From the NCBI GenBank assembly GCA_002317115.1, contig DCIP01000040.1, positions 1-10,895 of the forward strand: DNA of 10,895 bases. Direction: 5' to 3'. Positions 1-6,744 of the stretch are shown here, piece after piece. The DNA is from Candidatus Scybalocola fimicaballi. Its GTDB lineage: Bacteria > Bacteroidota > Bacteroidia > Bacteroidales > Paludibacteraceae. Below the pieces are notes generated by a model that saw only the letters and a list, made by a program, of their open reading frames with translations, did no database searches and was not told the DNA's origin. How positions within the stretch are numbered: position 1 is the first letter of the stretch; each line of letters starts with the position of its first letter. The translations under genes were made by a program, and so were the position numbers.

Positions 1-683
1 CCAACGATCTTAGTCTTACCAGACTCAACGAACTCCTTAACAAGATTGCGATCATCAATTCTCTTAACCTGAGTTGCAGCGTTCAAACGGATTGCAGCGT
101 CAAGAGAATCCTTCTTACCAACATACTGCTTAACGTCGTTCTGGATCATAGTAAGCAACTCGTCGATCTTAGCCTCGTCGTTAGCCTTAATCTCGCCCTC
201 GATAGCGCTTGTCACACCACCACAAGACTCGTGGCCAAGGATGACTACAGTCTTAACGCCAAGGTGCTCGATTGCGTAGTCGATGCTACCCATAACAGCG
301 TCGTCGTTTACATTGTTACCAGCTGTACGGATAACGAAGATATCACCGATACCCTGATCAAAGATGAACTCTACAGGAACACGTGAGTCAGCGCAAGCTA
401 CAACAGCAGCGAAAGGCTTCTGACCATTTGATGTCTCAGCGATACGAGCAGCGTCAACGTGAGGGAAACAAGACTTTCCAGCCACATAACGAGCATTACC
501 ATCCTTCAAACGAGCGATAGCCTCCTCTGGAGTGTTAACAGCAGCGTTCAATGTTGCCTTTACTGAATCCTGGTATGCGCAACACTTTACTGCACCAGCC
601 TCACACTTTGCTGCTTCCTTCTTCGCGCAGCTTGCGAACATACCCATAGCAACGATGGCGATAGGCAAGAAAAATTTTTTCAT
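1..683 (-). CDS. Beta-class carbonic anhydrase, predicted lipoprotein (C-terminus cut by window edge)
   Basis: Zinc enzyme interconverting CO2 and bicarbonate. The minus-strand frame opens at ATG 683-681 and stays open for 227 codons to the window edge, so the C-terminus is missing. Zinc-site motifs of beta-carbonic anhydrases are present: CADSR (Cys97, Asp99, Arg101) and GHESCGG (His151, Cys154), with RTAGN (119-123) and GSIDYAIEHLG (132-142) between them. The N-terminus (MKKFFLPIAI...) is a short hydrophobic signal ending in FASC with Cys19, read as a lipoprotein signal peptide, so the enzyme should sit in the periplasm or on a membrane rather than in the cytoplasm. The linker after Cys19 holds further cysteines (27, 34, 35). 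The start is fixed by the signal peptide; no Shine-Dalgarno precedes it. It is transcribed alone in the visible part. The enzyme family is certain; the lipoprotein localisation is inferred. Confidence 0.93.
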   Translation of the reverse strand, partial: MKKFFLPIAIVAMGMFASCAKKEAAKCEAGAVKCCAYQDSVKATLNAAVNTPEEAIARLKDGNARYVAGKSCFPHVDAARIAETSNGQKPFAAVVACADSRVPVEFIFDQGIGDIFVIRTAGNNVNDDAVMGSIDYAIEHLGVKTVVILGHESCGGVTSAIEGEIKANDEAKIDELLTMIQNDVKQYVGKKDSLDAAIRLNAATQVKRIDDRNLVKEFVESGKTKIV

Positions 684-719
684 TTTGTTATTTAATTGTA
701 GTTAATTGCATATTGGTAG

Positions 720-741
720 GGGCAATCCCTTGTGGCTGCCC
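720..741 (-). other. Short inverted repeat in the carbonic anhydrase leader
   Basis: GGGCA (720-724) and TGCCC (737-741) can form a five-pair stem with a 12-base loop in the leader of the minus-strand carbonic anhydrase transcript, about 37 bases before its ATG. No run of T follows, so it is not a terminator. A stem this short may be chance. Confidence 0.25.
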
Positions 742-784
742 ATTTTTCAGAACGTTTTTTCCACGTCTTTTACAAAAAACGGTG

Positions 785-792
785 CAAAATTA
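785..792 (-). promoter_or_regulatory. Possible Bacteroidetes-type -7 box for the carbonic anhydrase
   Basis: Read on the minus strand, 792 to 785 is TAATTTTG, an exact match to the Bacteroidetes -7 consensus TAnnTTTG. It would give a leader of about 95 bases for the carbonic anhydrase. No TTTG is seen at the expected distance upstream, so the call rests on one box only. Confidence 0.25.
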
Positions 793-837
793 ACTCTTAT
801 TCCTTTTCGTTGTTATCCGTCAACGTGGATTTTATAC

Positions 838-867
838 AAAAAAAGAGACGCCGCGCGCGACGTCTCT
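838..867 (-). terminator. Rho-independent terminator of the GlsB-like gene
   Basis: Read on the minus strand, AGAGACG (867-861) and CGTCTCT (850-844) pair. A U-G wobble and two further C-G pairs extend this to about ten pairs around a CGCG loop. A run of seven T (844-838) follows. On the plus strand the wobble becomes a C-A mismatch and no T run follows, so the signal works for minus-strand transcription. It lies about 30 bases after the stop of the gene at 897-1160 and isolates that gene from the carbonic anhydrase downstream. Confidence 0.85.
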
Positions 868-872
868 ACTGT

Positions 873-886
873 CTGGACAAATCCAG
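873..886 (-). other. Small perfect hairpin between GlsB-like stop and terminator
   Basis: CTGGA (873-877) and TCCAG (882-886) form a perfect five-pair stem with a four-base loop, just upstream of the terminator hairpin on the minus-strand transcript. It may simply add structure to the 3' end of the mRNA. No function can be assigned. Confidence 0.3.
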
Positions 887-896
887 TGTGAATGTT

Positions 897-1160
897 TTAC
901 TTCTTCTGTAGCAATCCGATAACCCAAAGAAGGATGCAAGATCCAAGCACTGCTGTGATCAAGCCAGGAATGCTGATTCCCAAAACTGTTGGAAGGTTGC
1001 CGAACAATGTTCCTACCAAATTGCCAAGCAACAAATTGCCAATTGCTCCACCTACGATACCAACAAAAATGTTAACCAAAATGCTATTGGCTCTTCCCAT
1101 CAACTGACCTGCAAGATATCCTGCAAGACCACCAATAAGCAAACAGATAATCAACTCCAT
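897..1160 (-). CDS. GlsB/YeaQ/YmgE family small membrane protein (transglycosylase-associated family)
   Basis: An 87-residue, very hydrophobic, glycine-rich protein with three likely membrane helices at about 1-20, 28-46 and 62-83. The pattern of small residues (GGLAGYLAGQLMGR at 10-23, then VGIVGGAIGN at 33-42) and the length fit the GlsB/YeaQ/YmgE family, often annotated as stress-response or transglycosylase-associated membrane proteins. The biochemical role of that family is not established. The start ATG at 1160 gives the full first helix. It is transcribed away from the permease operon at 1288 and ends at its own terminator (838-867), so it is probably monocistronic. Its upstream AT-rich region has T-tracts but no promoter I can place with confidence. 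Confidence 0.85.
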   Translation of the reverse strand: MELIICLLIGGLAGYLAGQLMGRANSILVNIFVGIVGGAIGNLLLGNLVGTLFGNLPTVLGISIPGLITAVLGSCILLWVIGLLQKK

Positions 1161-1266
1161 TTCTTAAATATTTGTTTTGTTTATAATTTCTAATAGCAAA
1201 AGAGCAAAAAAAACTCAAAAATCACAACATATAGTATGGTAAAAACACGAAAAAAAGATATAAAAA

Positions 1267-1282
1267 GACTATTTTTGTAGTC
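1267..1282 (+). promoter_or_regulatory. Inverted repeat with embedded TAnnTTTG box directly before the permease start
   Basis: GACTA (1267-1271) and TAGTC (1278-1282) are perfectly complementary around a six-base loop, ending five bases before the ATG at 1288. The sequence TATTTTTG at 1270-1277 inside it also matches the -7 consensus TAnnTTTG. As a promoter it would give a nearly leaderless transcript, and no -33 TTTG is visible upstream. As an RNA hairpin it would sit where ribosomes bind. Either reading is tentative. Confidence 0.25.
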
Positions 1283-1287
1283 GAAAT

Positions 1288-2826
1288 ATGTTTAAGATGC
1301 AGTTAAAACGCCTACATACTTTCCTTTTGAAGGATTATTTGCTAAGTTTCTTGGCCACATTCTTCGTATGTCTATTCATCCTGCTGATGCAGTCGTTATG
1401 GAGATACATCGACGAAATGGTTGGTAAGGGACTGGATTTGATAGTCATGGCACAGTTCTTCTACTATGCAGCCTTGACTCTTGTTCCAATGGCTTTGCCT
1501 CTTGCTATCCTGCTGTCGTCGCTTATGAGCTTCGGAGGATTGGGAGAGCGTCTTGAACTTATCGCGATGAAAGCGGCGGGAATATCGTTGTTTAGAATCA
1601 TGAAGCCATACCTTGTGGTGATTGGGCTGCTTTCCATCGGTTCATTCTACTTCTCCAATGTGGTGATGCCGGAGGTCCAGTTGAAATGGACGGTGTTGCT
1701 ACGCTCAATCAAGCACAAATCTCCAGACGTGTCGATTCCTGTCGGCTCATTCTACACTGGCATTGAAAACTATAGCATCTATGTGCGCAGTAAAAACCAA
1801 GACACAAGAATGCTTTATGATATGATGATCTACGACTTCACCGGCAATTCAGGTGTTGGCGGAGCAGACAACATCAGAATCGTCACTGCAGATTCGGGAA
1901 TGCTCGTCTCTACCGCTGACAAGAAAGGTTTTATCCTTAAGCTTCACAACGGCGAGATGTTTGAGAATATGAAGAGCTCAGCGGTCCAGGTGTCGAGAAA
2001 AAACATCCCGTTCCGACGCGAGACCTTCGCCTACCGTGAATTAATCATGGACTACGACAACAGTCTTAACATGGTGAGTGAGGAGTCGGTGGCTGGAAAA
2101 CAGACAACCAAGAATCTTGAGCAGTTGACACAGGTAGTTGATTCATTGCAAAGAGAGTCAGACAGTTTGTCAACAGCATATGCCAACAAATACGTCAATT
2201 CCCTATTTTTCGGACGCAAGCTCGACAGCGGATATGTCAAGACAAACCTTGACACCATCCCGCTGGAAAATGCCAAAAGCTACGAGGCAATGATCAACCG
2301 CCGCACACTATTGCAGCAGAAAGAGTCGTTCGACAGAGCCATCAACCAGATGCAGGTCGTTCGAAACGAGCTTGACTATTACGGTGAGCGCAAATACGTT
2401 TCCGTCGACAAGCAGATGTGGAAACATGATATCGAGCGACATCGTAAGTTCACACTTTCATTCGCATGTATCATCTTCTTCTTTATCGGAGCTCCGTTGG
2501 GAGCCATCATCCGTAAAGGAGGATTCGGATTGCCAGTCGTTATCTCCATCCTGCTATTCATCATCTACTACATCGTGGACAACACAGGATTCAAGATGGC
2601 GAGAAACGGAGGATGGCCAGTGTGGGTTGGAACATGGTTGAGCTCAGGAATGCTCTTCCCTCTTGGATTGTTCCTGACATACAAGGCTGCGATCGACGCG
2701 ACATTCAATATGCCTACAGCAAGCGCGATAGGCAAAAACATAGTCAAGTTCTTCAAGAATTTGTTCTCAAAAAAGAAAAAACAAGAAGTTAGTCAAGAAA
2801 ATACAGTATCTAACAATGAACTATAG
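1288..2826 (+). CDS. LptF/LptG-family permease (YjgP/YjgQ), LPS export ABC transporter membrane subunit
   Basis: Inner-membrane subunit expected to work with the LptB ATPase to move lipopolysaccharide out of the inner membrane onto the periplasmic Lpt bridge. Layout: three membrane helices at about 17-38, 50-80 and 107-126, a periplasmic part, then three helices at about 388-408, 413-432 and 445-465. [15 protein letters not shown] (86-100) after the second helix matches the cytoplasmic coupling segment of the family. At 512 residues it is well above the ~360 of E. coli LptF/LptG; the extra length lies mainly between about 265 and 380 and is charged, Gln/Ser-rich and probably helical or coiled-coil. 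The tail (494-512) is lysine-rich, then polar. Whether it counts as LptF or LptG cannot be decided by eye. The start could be Met1 or Met4. It is first in the operon and its last 11 bases overlap ribBA. Confidence 0.92.
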   Translation: MFKMQLKRLHTFLLKDYLLSFLATFFVCLFILLMQSLWRYIDEMVGKGLDLIVMAQFFYYAALTLVPMALPLAILLSSLMSFGGLGERLELIAMKAAGISLFRIMKPYLVVIGLLSIGSFYFSNVVMPEVQLKWTVLLRSIKHKSPDVSIPVGSFYTGIENYSIYVRSKNQDTRMLYDMMIYDFTGNSGVGGADNIRIVTADSGMLVSTADKKGFILKLHNGEMFENMKSSAVQVSRKNIPFRRETFAYRELIMDYDNSLNMVSEESVAGKQTTKNLEQLTQVVDSLQRESDSLSTAYANKYVNSLFFGRKLDSGYVKTNLDTIPLENAKSYEAMINRRTLLQQKESFDRAINQMQVVRNELDYYGERKYVSVDKQMWKHDIERHRKFTLSFACIIFFFIGAPLGAIIRKGGFGLPVVISILLFIIYYIVDNTGFKMARNGGWPVWVGTWLSSGMLFPLGLFLTYKAAIDATFNMPTASAIGKNIVKFFKNLFSKKKKQEVSQENTVSNNEL

Positions 2827-4024
2827 TATAAATACAATAGAAGAGGCGCTTGAGGATTTCAAGCAGGGTAAGTTTGTGATTGTGGTAGACGACGAGGATC
2901 GCGAGAACGAAGGCGATTTCATCACTGCCGCAGAGCTTATCACTCCAGAGAAGATCAATTTTATGCTCCGCGAGGGACGTGGCGTGCTTTGTGCTCCGAT
3001 CACTATCTCAAGAGCAAAAGAGCTTGGGCTTGACCGTCAGGTGGCTGACAACACATCTATTTTAGGGACTCCGTTCACTGTGACTGTAGACAAACTTGAA
3101 GGTTGTACAACTGGTGTGTCAGCACACGACCGTGCGATGACAGTGCAGGCTCTTGCCGATCCGTCAAGCACAAGCACTACATTCGGCCGCCCAGGTCATA
3201 TCAATCCACTTTACGCCCAGGACAACGGTGTGCTTGCAAGAGCAGGCCACACAGAGGCTGCTGTGGATTTGGCACGTCTATCAGGGCTACAGCCCGCAGC
3301 CGCACTTATCGAGATTCTCAACGAGGACGGCACAATGGCCCGTATGCCTCAGCTTGTTGAGGTGGCAAAGAAATTCGGTCTGAAGATGATTGCCATCAAG
3401 GATTTGATCGCATACCGCAGAAAAAAAGAGTGTGTTGTTGAGACTGGAGAGAAGGTGGAGATGCCAACATTGTATGGCAACTTCAAATTGATTCCATTCC
3501 GTCAGAAATCAAACGGTCTTGAGCACGTGGCCCTAATCAAGGGAGAATGGCAGCCAGACGAACCAATCTTGGTACGCGTCCACTCATCATGCGCCACTGG
3601 TGATATCTTCGGGTCTCGCCGTTGCGACTGTGGCGAGCAGCTACAGAAAGCCATGGAGATGGTAGAGAAAGAAGGTAAGGGTGTCATATTATATATGAAT
3701 CAGGAAGGACGTGGCATCGGCTTGATGAACAAGATCAAGGCATACAAACTTCAGGAGGAAGGATTGGATACCGTCGACGCCAATATCCACCTTGGATTCA
3801 AACCAGACGAGAGAGAGTACGGAGTTGGCGCTGAGATTCTTCAGATCCTTGGAGTGAAGAAGATGCGTCTGATGACCAACAACCCAGTCAAGAGAATCGG
3901 TTTGGAGAGCTACGGACTAGAGATCGTGGAGAATGTAGCGATTGAGGTAGAGCCAAACAAGTACAACCGCTTCTACATTGAGACAAAGAAGAACCGTATG
4001 GGCCATACAATCAAAAAAGCGTAA
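2816..4024 (+). CDS. ribBA: Bifunctional RibBA: DHBP synthase / GTP cyclohydrolase II
   Basis: Supplies both precursors of riboflavin. The N-terminal half makes 3,4-dihydroxy-2-butanone 4-phosphate from ribulose 5-phosphate; the C-terminal half opens GTP to the diaminopyrimidine precursor. The RibB domain (about 5-202) shows the acidic metal-site stretch [10 protein letters not shown] (25-34), TGVSAHDR (99-106), RPGH (125-128) and His145. The RibA domain (about 215-398) shows the zinc cysteines Cys259, Cys270 and Cys272, QEGRGIGL (296-303), Tyr310 in NKIKAY, and [12 protein letters not shown] (331-342). All expected catalytic residues appear to be present, so both halves should be active. The 402-residue length is normal for the fusion. 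The start lies inside the end of the permease gene; the next Met (50) would cut into the RibB active site. The 11-base overlap suggests translational coupling. Confidence 0.97.
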   Translation: MNYSINTIEEALEDFKQGKFVIVVDDEDRENEGDFITAAELITPEKINFMLREGRGVLCAPITISRAKELGLDRQVADNTSILGTPFTVTVDKLEGCTTGVSAHDRAMTVQALADPSSTSTTFGRPGHINPLYAQDNGVLARAGHTEAAVDLARLSGLQPAAALIEILNEDGTMARMPQLVEVAKKFGLKMIAIKDLIAYRRKKECVVETGEKVEMPTLYGNFKLIPFRQKSNGLEHVALIKGEWQPDEPILVRVHSSCATGDIFGSRRCDCGEQLQKAMEMVEKEGKGVILYMNQEGRGIGLMNKIKAYKLQEEGLDTVDANIHLGFKPDEREYGVGAEILQILGVKKMRLMTNNPVKRIGLESYGLEIVENVAIEVEPNKYNRFYIETKKNRMGHTIKKA

Positions 4025-4055
4025 ACAAAGAACCTTTTATATAATATTGTGAATT

Positions 4056-4748
4056 ATGAATTTGAACATGCTATTACAAATTCCTGAGACCGTTGCAGTG
4101 AACAACGTAGAGGAGCCAGCACAGCAGAGCATCAACCTGCTTGACACAGCGATGAAGGGTGGAGTGATTATGATCCCTTTGCTACTTCTTAGCATCGTCG
4201 CAATCTACATTTTCTTCGAGCGACTAACAGTGATCAACGCAGCGTCGAAATACGATGCGTCATTCATGAATAAGATCAAGGATTACATCAATGAGGGTAA
4301 GATTGACGCGGCTTTGAATCTTTGCCGTGACAACAACACACCATGCGCGAGAATGATCGAGAAGGGTATCCAGCGTCTTGGACGCCCAATGTCCGACGTC
4401 TCTGTAGCTGTTGAGAACGTAGGAAACCTTGAGGTATCGAAGCTTGAGACTGGTCTTTCATACCTTGCCACAATCTCCGGAGGTGCTCCAATGATCGGAT
4501 TCTTGGGAACAGTAGCCGGAATGATCGACGCATTCTTCCAGATGTCAAACGCTGGTAACAATATCGACGTATCTTCATTGGCCGGAGGTATCTACACAGC
4601 CATGGTTACAACACTTGGCGGATTGTTCGTAGGTATCATCGCATTCTTCGCATACAACTATTTGACAACTCGTGTCGACAAGGTAGTGCGTGACATGGAA
4701 GCACGTTCACTTGAGTTTATGGATATTTTGAATGAACCAGGCAACTAA
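4056..4748 (+). CDS. exbB: ExbB / MotA-TolQ-ExbB proton channel family protein
   Basis: Inner-membrane proton-channel subunit that, with ExbD, energises TonB. Three helices are visible at about 37-54, 135-160 and 174-203, with the cytoplasmic domain between the first two. The family core is clear in ISGGAPMIGFLGTVAGMIDAF (split at 140-160) and in SLAGGIYTAMVTTLGGL (174-190). The N-terminal 30 residues are a polar extension, usual for Bacteroidetes members as I recall them. Judged by eye, the position of E. coli ExbB Glu176 (in GIAEAL) is Thr181 here (GIYTAM). It lies 31 bases after ribBA and 13 before exbD, an order that fixes the function as ExbB rather than TolQ or MotA. There is no Shine-Dalgarno; the start could be Met1 or Met5. 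Confidence 0.93.
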   Translation: MNLNMLLQIPETVAVNNVEEPAQQSINLLDTAMKGGVIMIPLLLLSIVAIYIFFERLTVINAASKYDASFMNKIKDYINEGKIDAALNLCRDNNTPCARMIEKGIQRLGRPMSDVSVAVENVGNLEVSKLETGLSYLATISGGAPMIGFLGTVAGMIDAFFQMSNAGNNIDVSSLAGGIYTAMVTTLGGLFVGIIAFFAYNYLTTRVDKVVRDMEARSLEFMDILNEPGN

Positions 4749-4761
4749 ATAACTGAATGCT

Positions 4762-5175
4762 ATGGCTTTAAAACGTAGAAATAAAGCAGAGGCAAGCTTC
4801 AGCATGTCATCAATGACGGATATCATCTTCTTGTTGCTGATATTCTTCATGTTGACATCATCAGTGGTGCATCCCAACGCAATCAAACTGATGTTGCCGC
4901 AGAGCAATTCGCAGACAGCGGCCAAACCGTTGACGCGAGTGACAATAGACAAAGAGCTCAACCACTATGTGGCATTCGGAAACGAGACAGAGCGTCCTAT
5001 ACAGCTTGAGGAGATAGAGAGCTACCTTCAGGGAATCCAGTTAGCGGAGCCTGAGATGTACGTTGCCCTATATGCCGACGAGAGTGTGCCTCATGGTGAG
5101 GTGGTGAAGATATTGGACATTGCCAACAAGAACAAGTTTAAGCTTGTGATTGCTACACGTCCGATGAAAAAATAG
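4762..5175 (+). CDS. exbD: ExbD / TolR family biopolymer transport protein
   Basis: A 137-residue single-span protein that couples proton flow through ExbB to TonB. It has the family layout: a short basic cytoplasmic N-terminus (MALKRRNK), then SMTDIIFLLLIFFMLTSS with Asp20 at the start of the membrane helix, in the place of the essential proton-carrying Asp25 of E. coli ExbD. A periplasmic domain follows, ending in the usual pattern HGEVVKILDIANKNKFKLVI (112-131). All expected features are intact. It sits between exbB and tonB, 13 and 18 bases away, so the three should be co-transcribed and form one energising complex. Only one ExbD copy is present in this cluster. TolR is the alternative, but the adjacent tonB argues for ExbD. 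Confidence 0.95.
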   Translation: MALKRRNKAEASFSMSSMTDIIFLLLIFFMLTSSVVHPNAIKLMLPQSNSQTAAKPLTRVTIDKELNHYVAFGNETERPIQLEEIESYLQGIQLAEPEMYVALYADESVPHGEVVKILDIANKNKFKLVIATRPMKK

Positions 5176-5193
5176 TCAACTAAACGAGAGTGT

Positions 5194-6078
5194 ATGGATA
5201 GACAAAAACTAAAATCCTGGGCCAAAGCCAACGGTGCGACGGGAACAGTGGTATTCCATGCTGTCATTTTCTTGGTGCTTATCTTCGGCTGCATGACGTC
5301 GCAGATGGACACCACAGAGGAAGGTTTGGCAGTGTCTCTCGGTGCAGACGATTTTGGAGGAAGTGATTTTTTTGAGCCAACTCCTGCCAGTGAAATTGAA
5401 GGCCAACTTGCTGAAGCATCTCCTGCCGCAGATCCATCTACAGCTCCGGAAGCATACGAGACTCAGGACATAGAGGAGACCGTGGCAATGCCTAAGGCTG
5501 ACGAGGTGAAGAAGAAAGAGGAGGCCAAGAAGAAGGAGGCCGACGCCGAACGTAAGAAGAAACAGGCTGAGGAGGCTGAACGCAAACGTAGAGAGGCTGA
5601 GAAACTTGCCCAGATTGAGAAAGAGAACAAGCAGAAAGCTGAAATCGGAAACCGTTTGAAGAATGTCTTCGGACAGGGAGGAAACGGCGGACTTGGCAAC
5701 GACAACTCATCTACTGGCAAAGGAGACGGCACTTCGACAGGAAGTCAAGGCAAATCGACTGGAGATCCAAACAATGCACCGTCGCAAGGACATGCAAAGA
5801 CAGGAAACAACAACTCATGGTCGCTTGCAGGTCGTTCGCTTCGCGGAACTATGGCGCTTCCGACTTACAAAGAGCAGGAAGAGGGAACCATCGTGATCCG
5901 CATCACAGTGAATGAGAGTGGCGACGTGATCATTGCGGAAGTCGCGCCAGGTACAGATATCACATCCAAACGTCTTCACAACGAGGCTATTGCCGCAGCA
6001 AAGAAGACAAAATTCAATGCGATACCGGGAAAGAAAAATCAGACCGGTACCATTACTTACAAATTCGAATTAAGATAA
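5194..6078 (+). CDS. tonB: TonB energy transducer with Lys/Glu-rich periplasmic stalk
   Basis: Spans the periplasm and passes proton-motive energy from ExbB-ExbD to TonB-dependent outer-membrane receptors. Residues 17-36 form the membrane anchor, with His22 and Thr18 in a T-x3-H arrangement like the S-x3-H of E. coli TonB. Residues 37-95 are acidic and Pro/Ala-rich. Residues 101-150 are an almost pure Lys/Glu/Ala run that should form a long straight helix, in place of the Pro-rich spacer of E. coli. Residues 160-208 are a Gly/Asn/Ser/Thr linker. The C-terminal domain (about 209-294) opens with SLAGRSLRG, contains GTIVIRITVNESGDV (231-245) and ends with GTITYKFELR, matching TonB/TolA-like C-terminal domains of Bacteroidetes. 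A TolA name is possible because of the charged helix, but the exbB-exbD context favours TonB. It ends one base before the next gene. Confidence 0.9.
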   Translation: MDRQKLKSWAKANGATGTVVFHAVIFLVLIFGCMTSQMDTTEEGLAVSLGADDFGGSDFFEPTPASEIEGQLAEASPAADPSTAPEAYETQDIEETVAMPKADEVKKKEEAKKKEADAERKKKQAEEAERKRREAEKLAQIEKENKQKAEIGNRLKNVFGQGGNGGLGNDNSSTGKGDGTSTGSQGKSTGDPNNAPSQGHAKTGNNNSWSLAGRSLRGTMALPTYKEQEEGTIVIRITVNESGDVIIAEVAPGTDITSKRLHNEAIAAAKKTKFNAIPGKKNQTGTITYKFELR

Positions 6079-6079
6079 A

Positions 6080-6622
6080 ATGAAAAAAGTATATGTTTTT
6101 TTGGCAGACGGTTTCGAAGAGACTGAAGCCATTTACCCAATAGACCTACTAATCAGAGCAGGTGCGACAGTGGAGAAAGTCAGCGTGACAGGAAAGAAGG
6201 AAGTCACAGGTTCGCACAATGTCACTGTGATTGCCGACAGCCTATTCGCCAACAACGATTATAGCGACGCCGACATGTTGTTCTTGCCAGGAGGTCCAGG
6301 TCACAAGACTCTATTGGAGCATACCGCATTGGTAGAGTTGATCAAGAAAGCCAACGACGAAAAGAAATGGTTGGCGGCTATCTGCGCTGCACCAATGATC
6401 TACGGATCACTTGGATTGCTTGACGGCAAAGCAGCCACATGCTACCCAGGCTACGAGCAGTTTTTGAAGGGAGCTGTGGCAACAGGAGCACCATACGAGA
6501 TCTCAGGCAACTTCGTCACAGGAAGAAGCGCAGGCACAGCAAAAGCATTCGCATTGGCAATGGTAGAGGCATTGTTCGGTAAGGACGCATCAAAAGAGGT
6601 GGCAAAGGCAATCGTGTCGTAA
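6080..6622 (+). CDS. DJ-1/PfpI (YajL-like) family protein
   Basis: A 180-residue single-domain member of the DJ-1/PfpI superfamily, whose bacterial members are variously reported as stress-protective chaperone-like proteins or glyoxalase/deglycase-like enzymes. The nucleophile elbow AAICAAP holds Cys102, matching Cys106 of human DJ-1, and LADGFEETEA (8-17) holds Glu16, matching the Glu18 that pairs with that cysteine. FLPGGPGH (68-75) and GRSAGTAKAFALAMVEAL (148-165) are further family landmarks. No signal peptide is present, so it is cytoplasmic. Only one base separates it from the tonB stop, so it is co-transcribed and likely translationally coupled, although no link between DJ-1 proteins and TonB function is known to me. 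The substrate cannot be told from sequence. Confidence 0.9.
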   Translation: MKKVYVFLADGFEETEAIYPIDLLIRAGATVEKVSVTGKKEVTGSHNVTVIADSLFANNDYSDADMLFLPGGPGHKTLLEHTALVELIKKANDEKKWLAAICAAPMIYGSLGLLDGKAATCYPGYEQFLKGAVATGAPYEISGNFVTGRSAGTAKAFALAMVEALFGKDASKEVAKAIVS

Positions 6623-6744
6623 TTGCCGCCAAACAAGGATATAATATTACGGATTTATAAATTTTAATGAAGTTTTTGGACTATCATGGCAAGTTAGTCT
6701 TAAAATATTCATATATTTAACTGCAATTTACTAATTGAAATAAC
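6623..6744 (+). other. AT-rich gap between the DJ-1 gene and the lipoprotein gene
   Basis: These 122 bases separate the six-gene operon from the next gene and probably hold a transcript boundary. A weak inverted repeat GACTA (6679-6683) / TAGTC (6695-6699) is followed by an A/T mixture rather than a T run, so it is not a convincing terminator. TATATTTA at 6712-6719 is one base off the -7 consensus TAnnTTTG but has no clear -33 partner. No coding sequence is seen here. Confidence 0.4.

Noticed and set aside
706..891. 61-codon plus-strand frame in the gap left of the GlsB-like gene
   Set aside because: It covers the carbonic anhydrase leader and the terminator hairpin; the product has no domain character and no start signal.
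892..1107. 71-codon plus-strand frame opposite the GlsB-like gene
   Set aside because: Pro/Thr/Lys-rich translation typical of the antisense of a Gly/Leu-rich membrane protein; the minus-strand frame has a clear family match and a terminator.
3103..3383. Plus-strand frames of 76 and 85 codons inside ribBA
   Set aside because: They overlap the catalytic core of ribBA in other frames and have no domain features.
4042..4049. TAATATTG resembling a -7 box before exbB
   Set aside because: One mismatch, only six bases from the ATG, and no -33 TTTG at the right distance; exbB is better explained as part of the operon.
5494..5643. Apparent tandem DNA repeat of AAG/GAG units in tonB
   Set aside because: It is low-complexity coding for the charged stalk; units vary in sequence and period, so it is not a true tandem repeat.
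5463..5732. Ser/Phe-rich minus-strand frames within tonB
   Set aside because: They are the antisense of the Lys/Glu-rich stalk (AAG/GAG codons read as CTT/CTC), not genes.
6678..6700. Possible terminator after the DJ-1 gene (GACTA / TAGTC stem)
   Set aside because: Only five or six pairs, an 11-base loop and no T run follow it; too weak to call.
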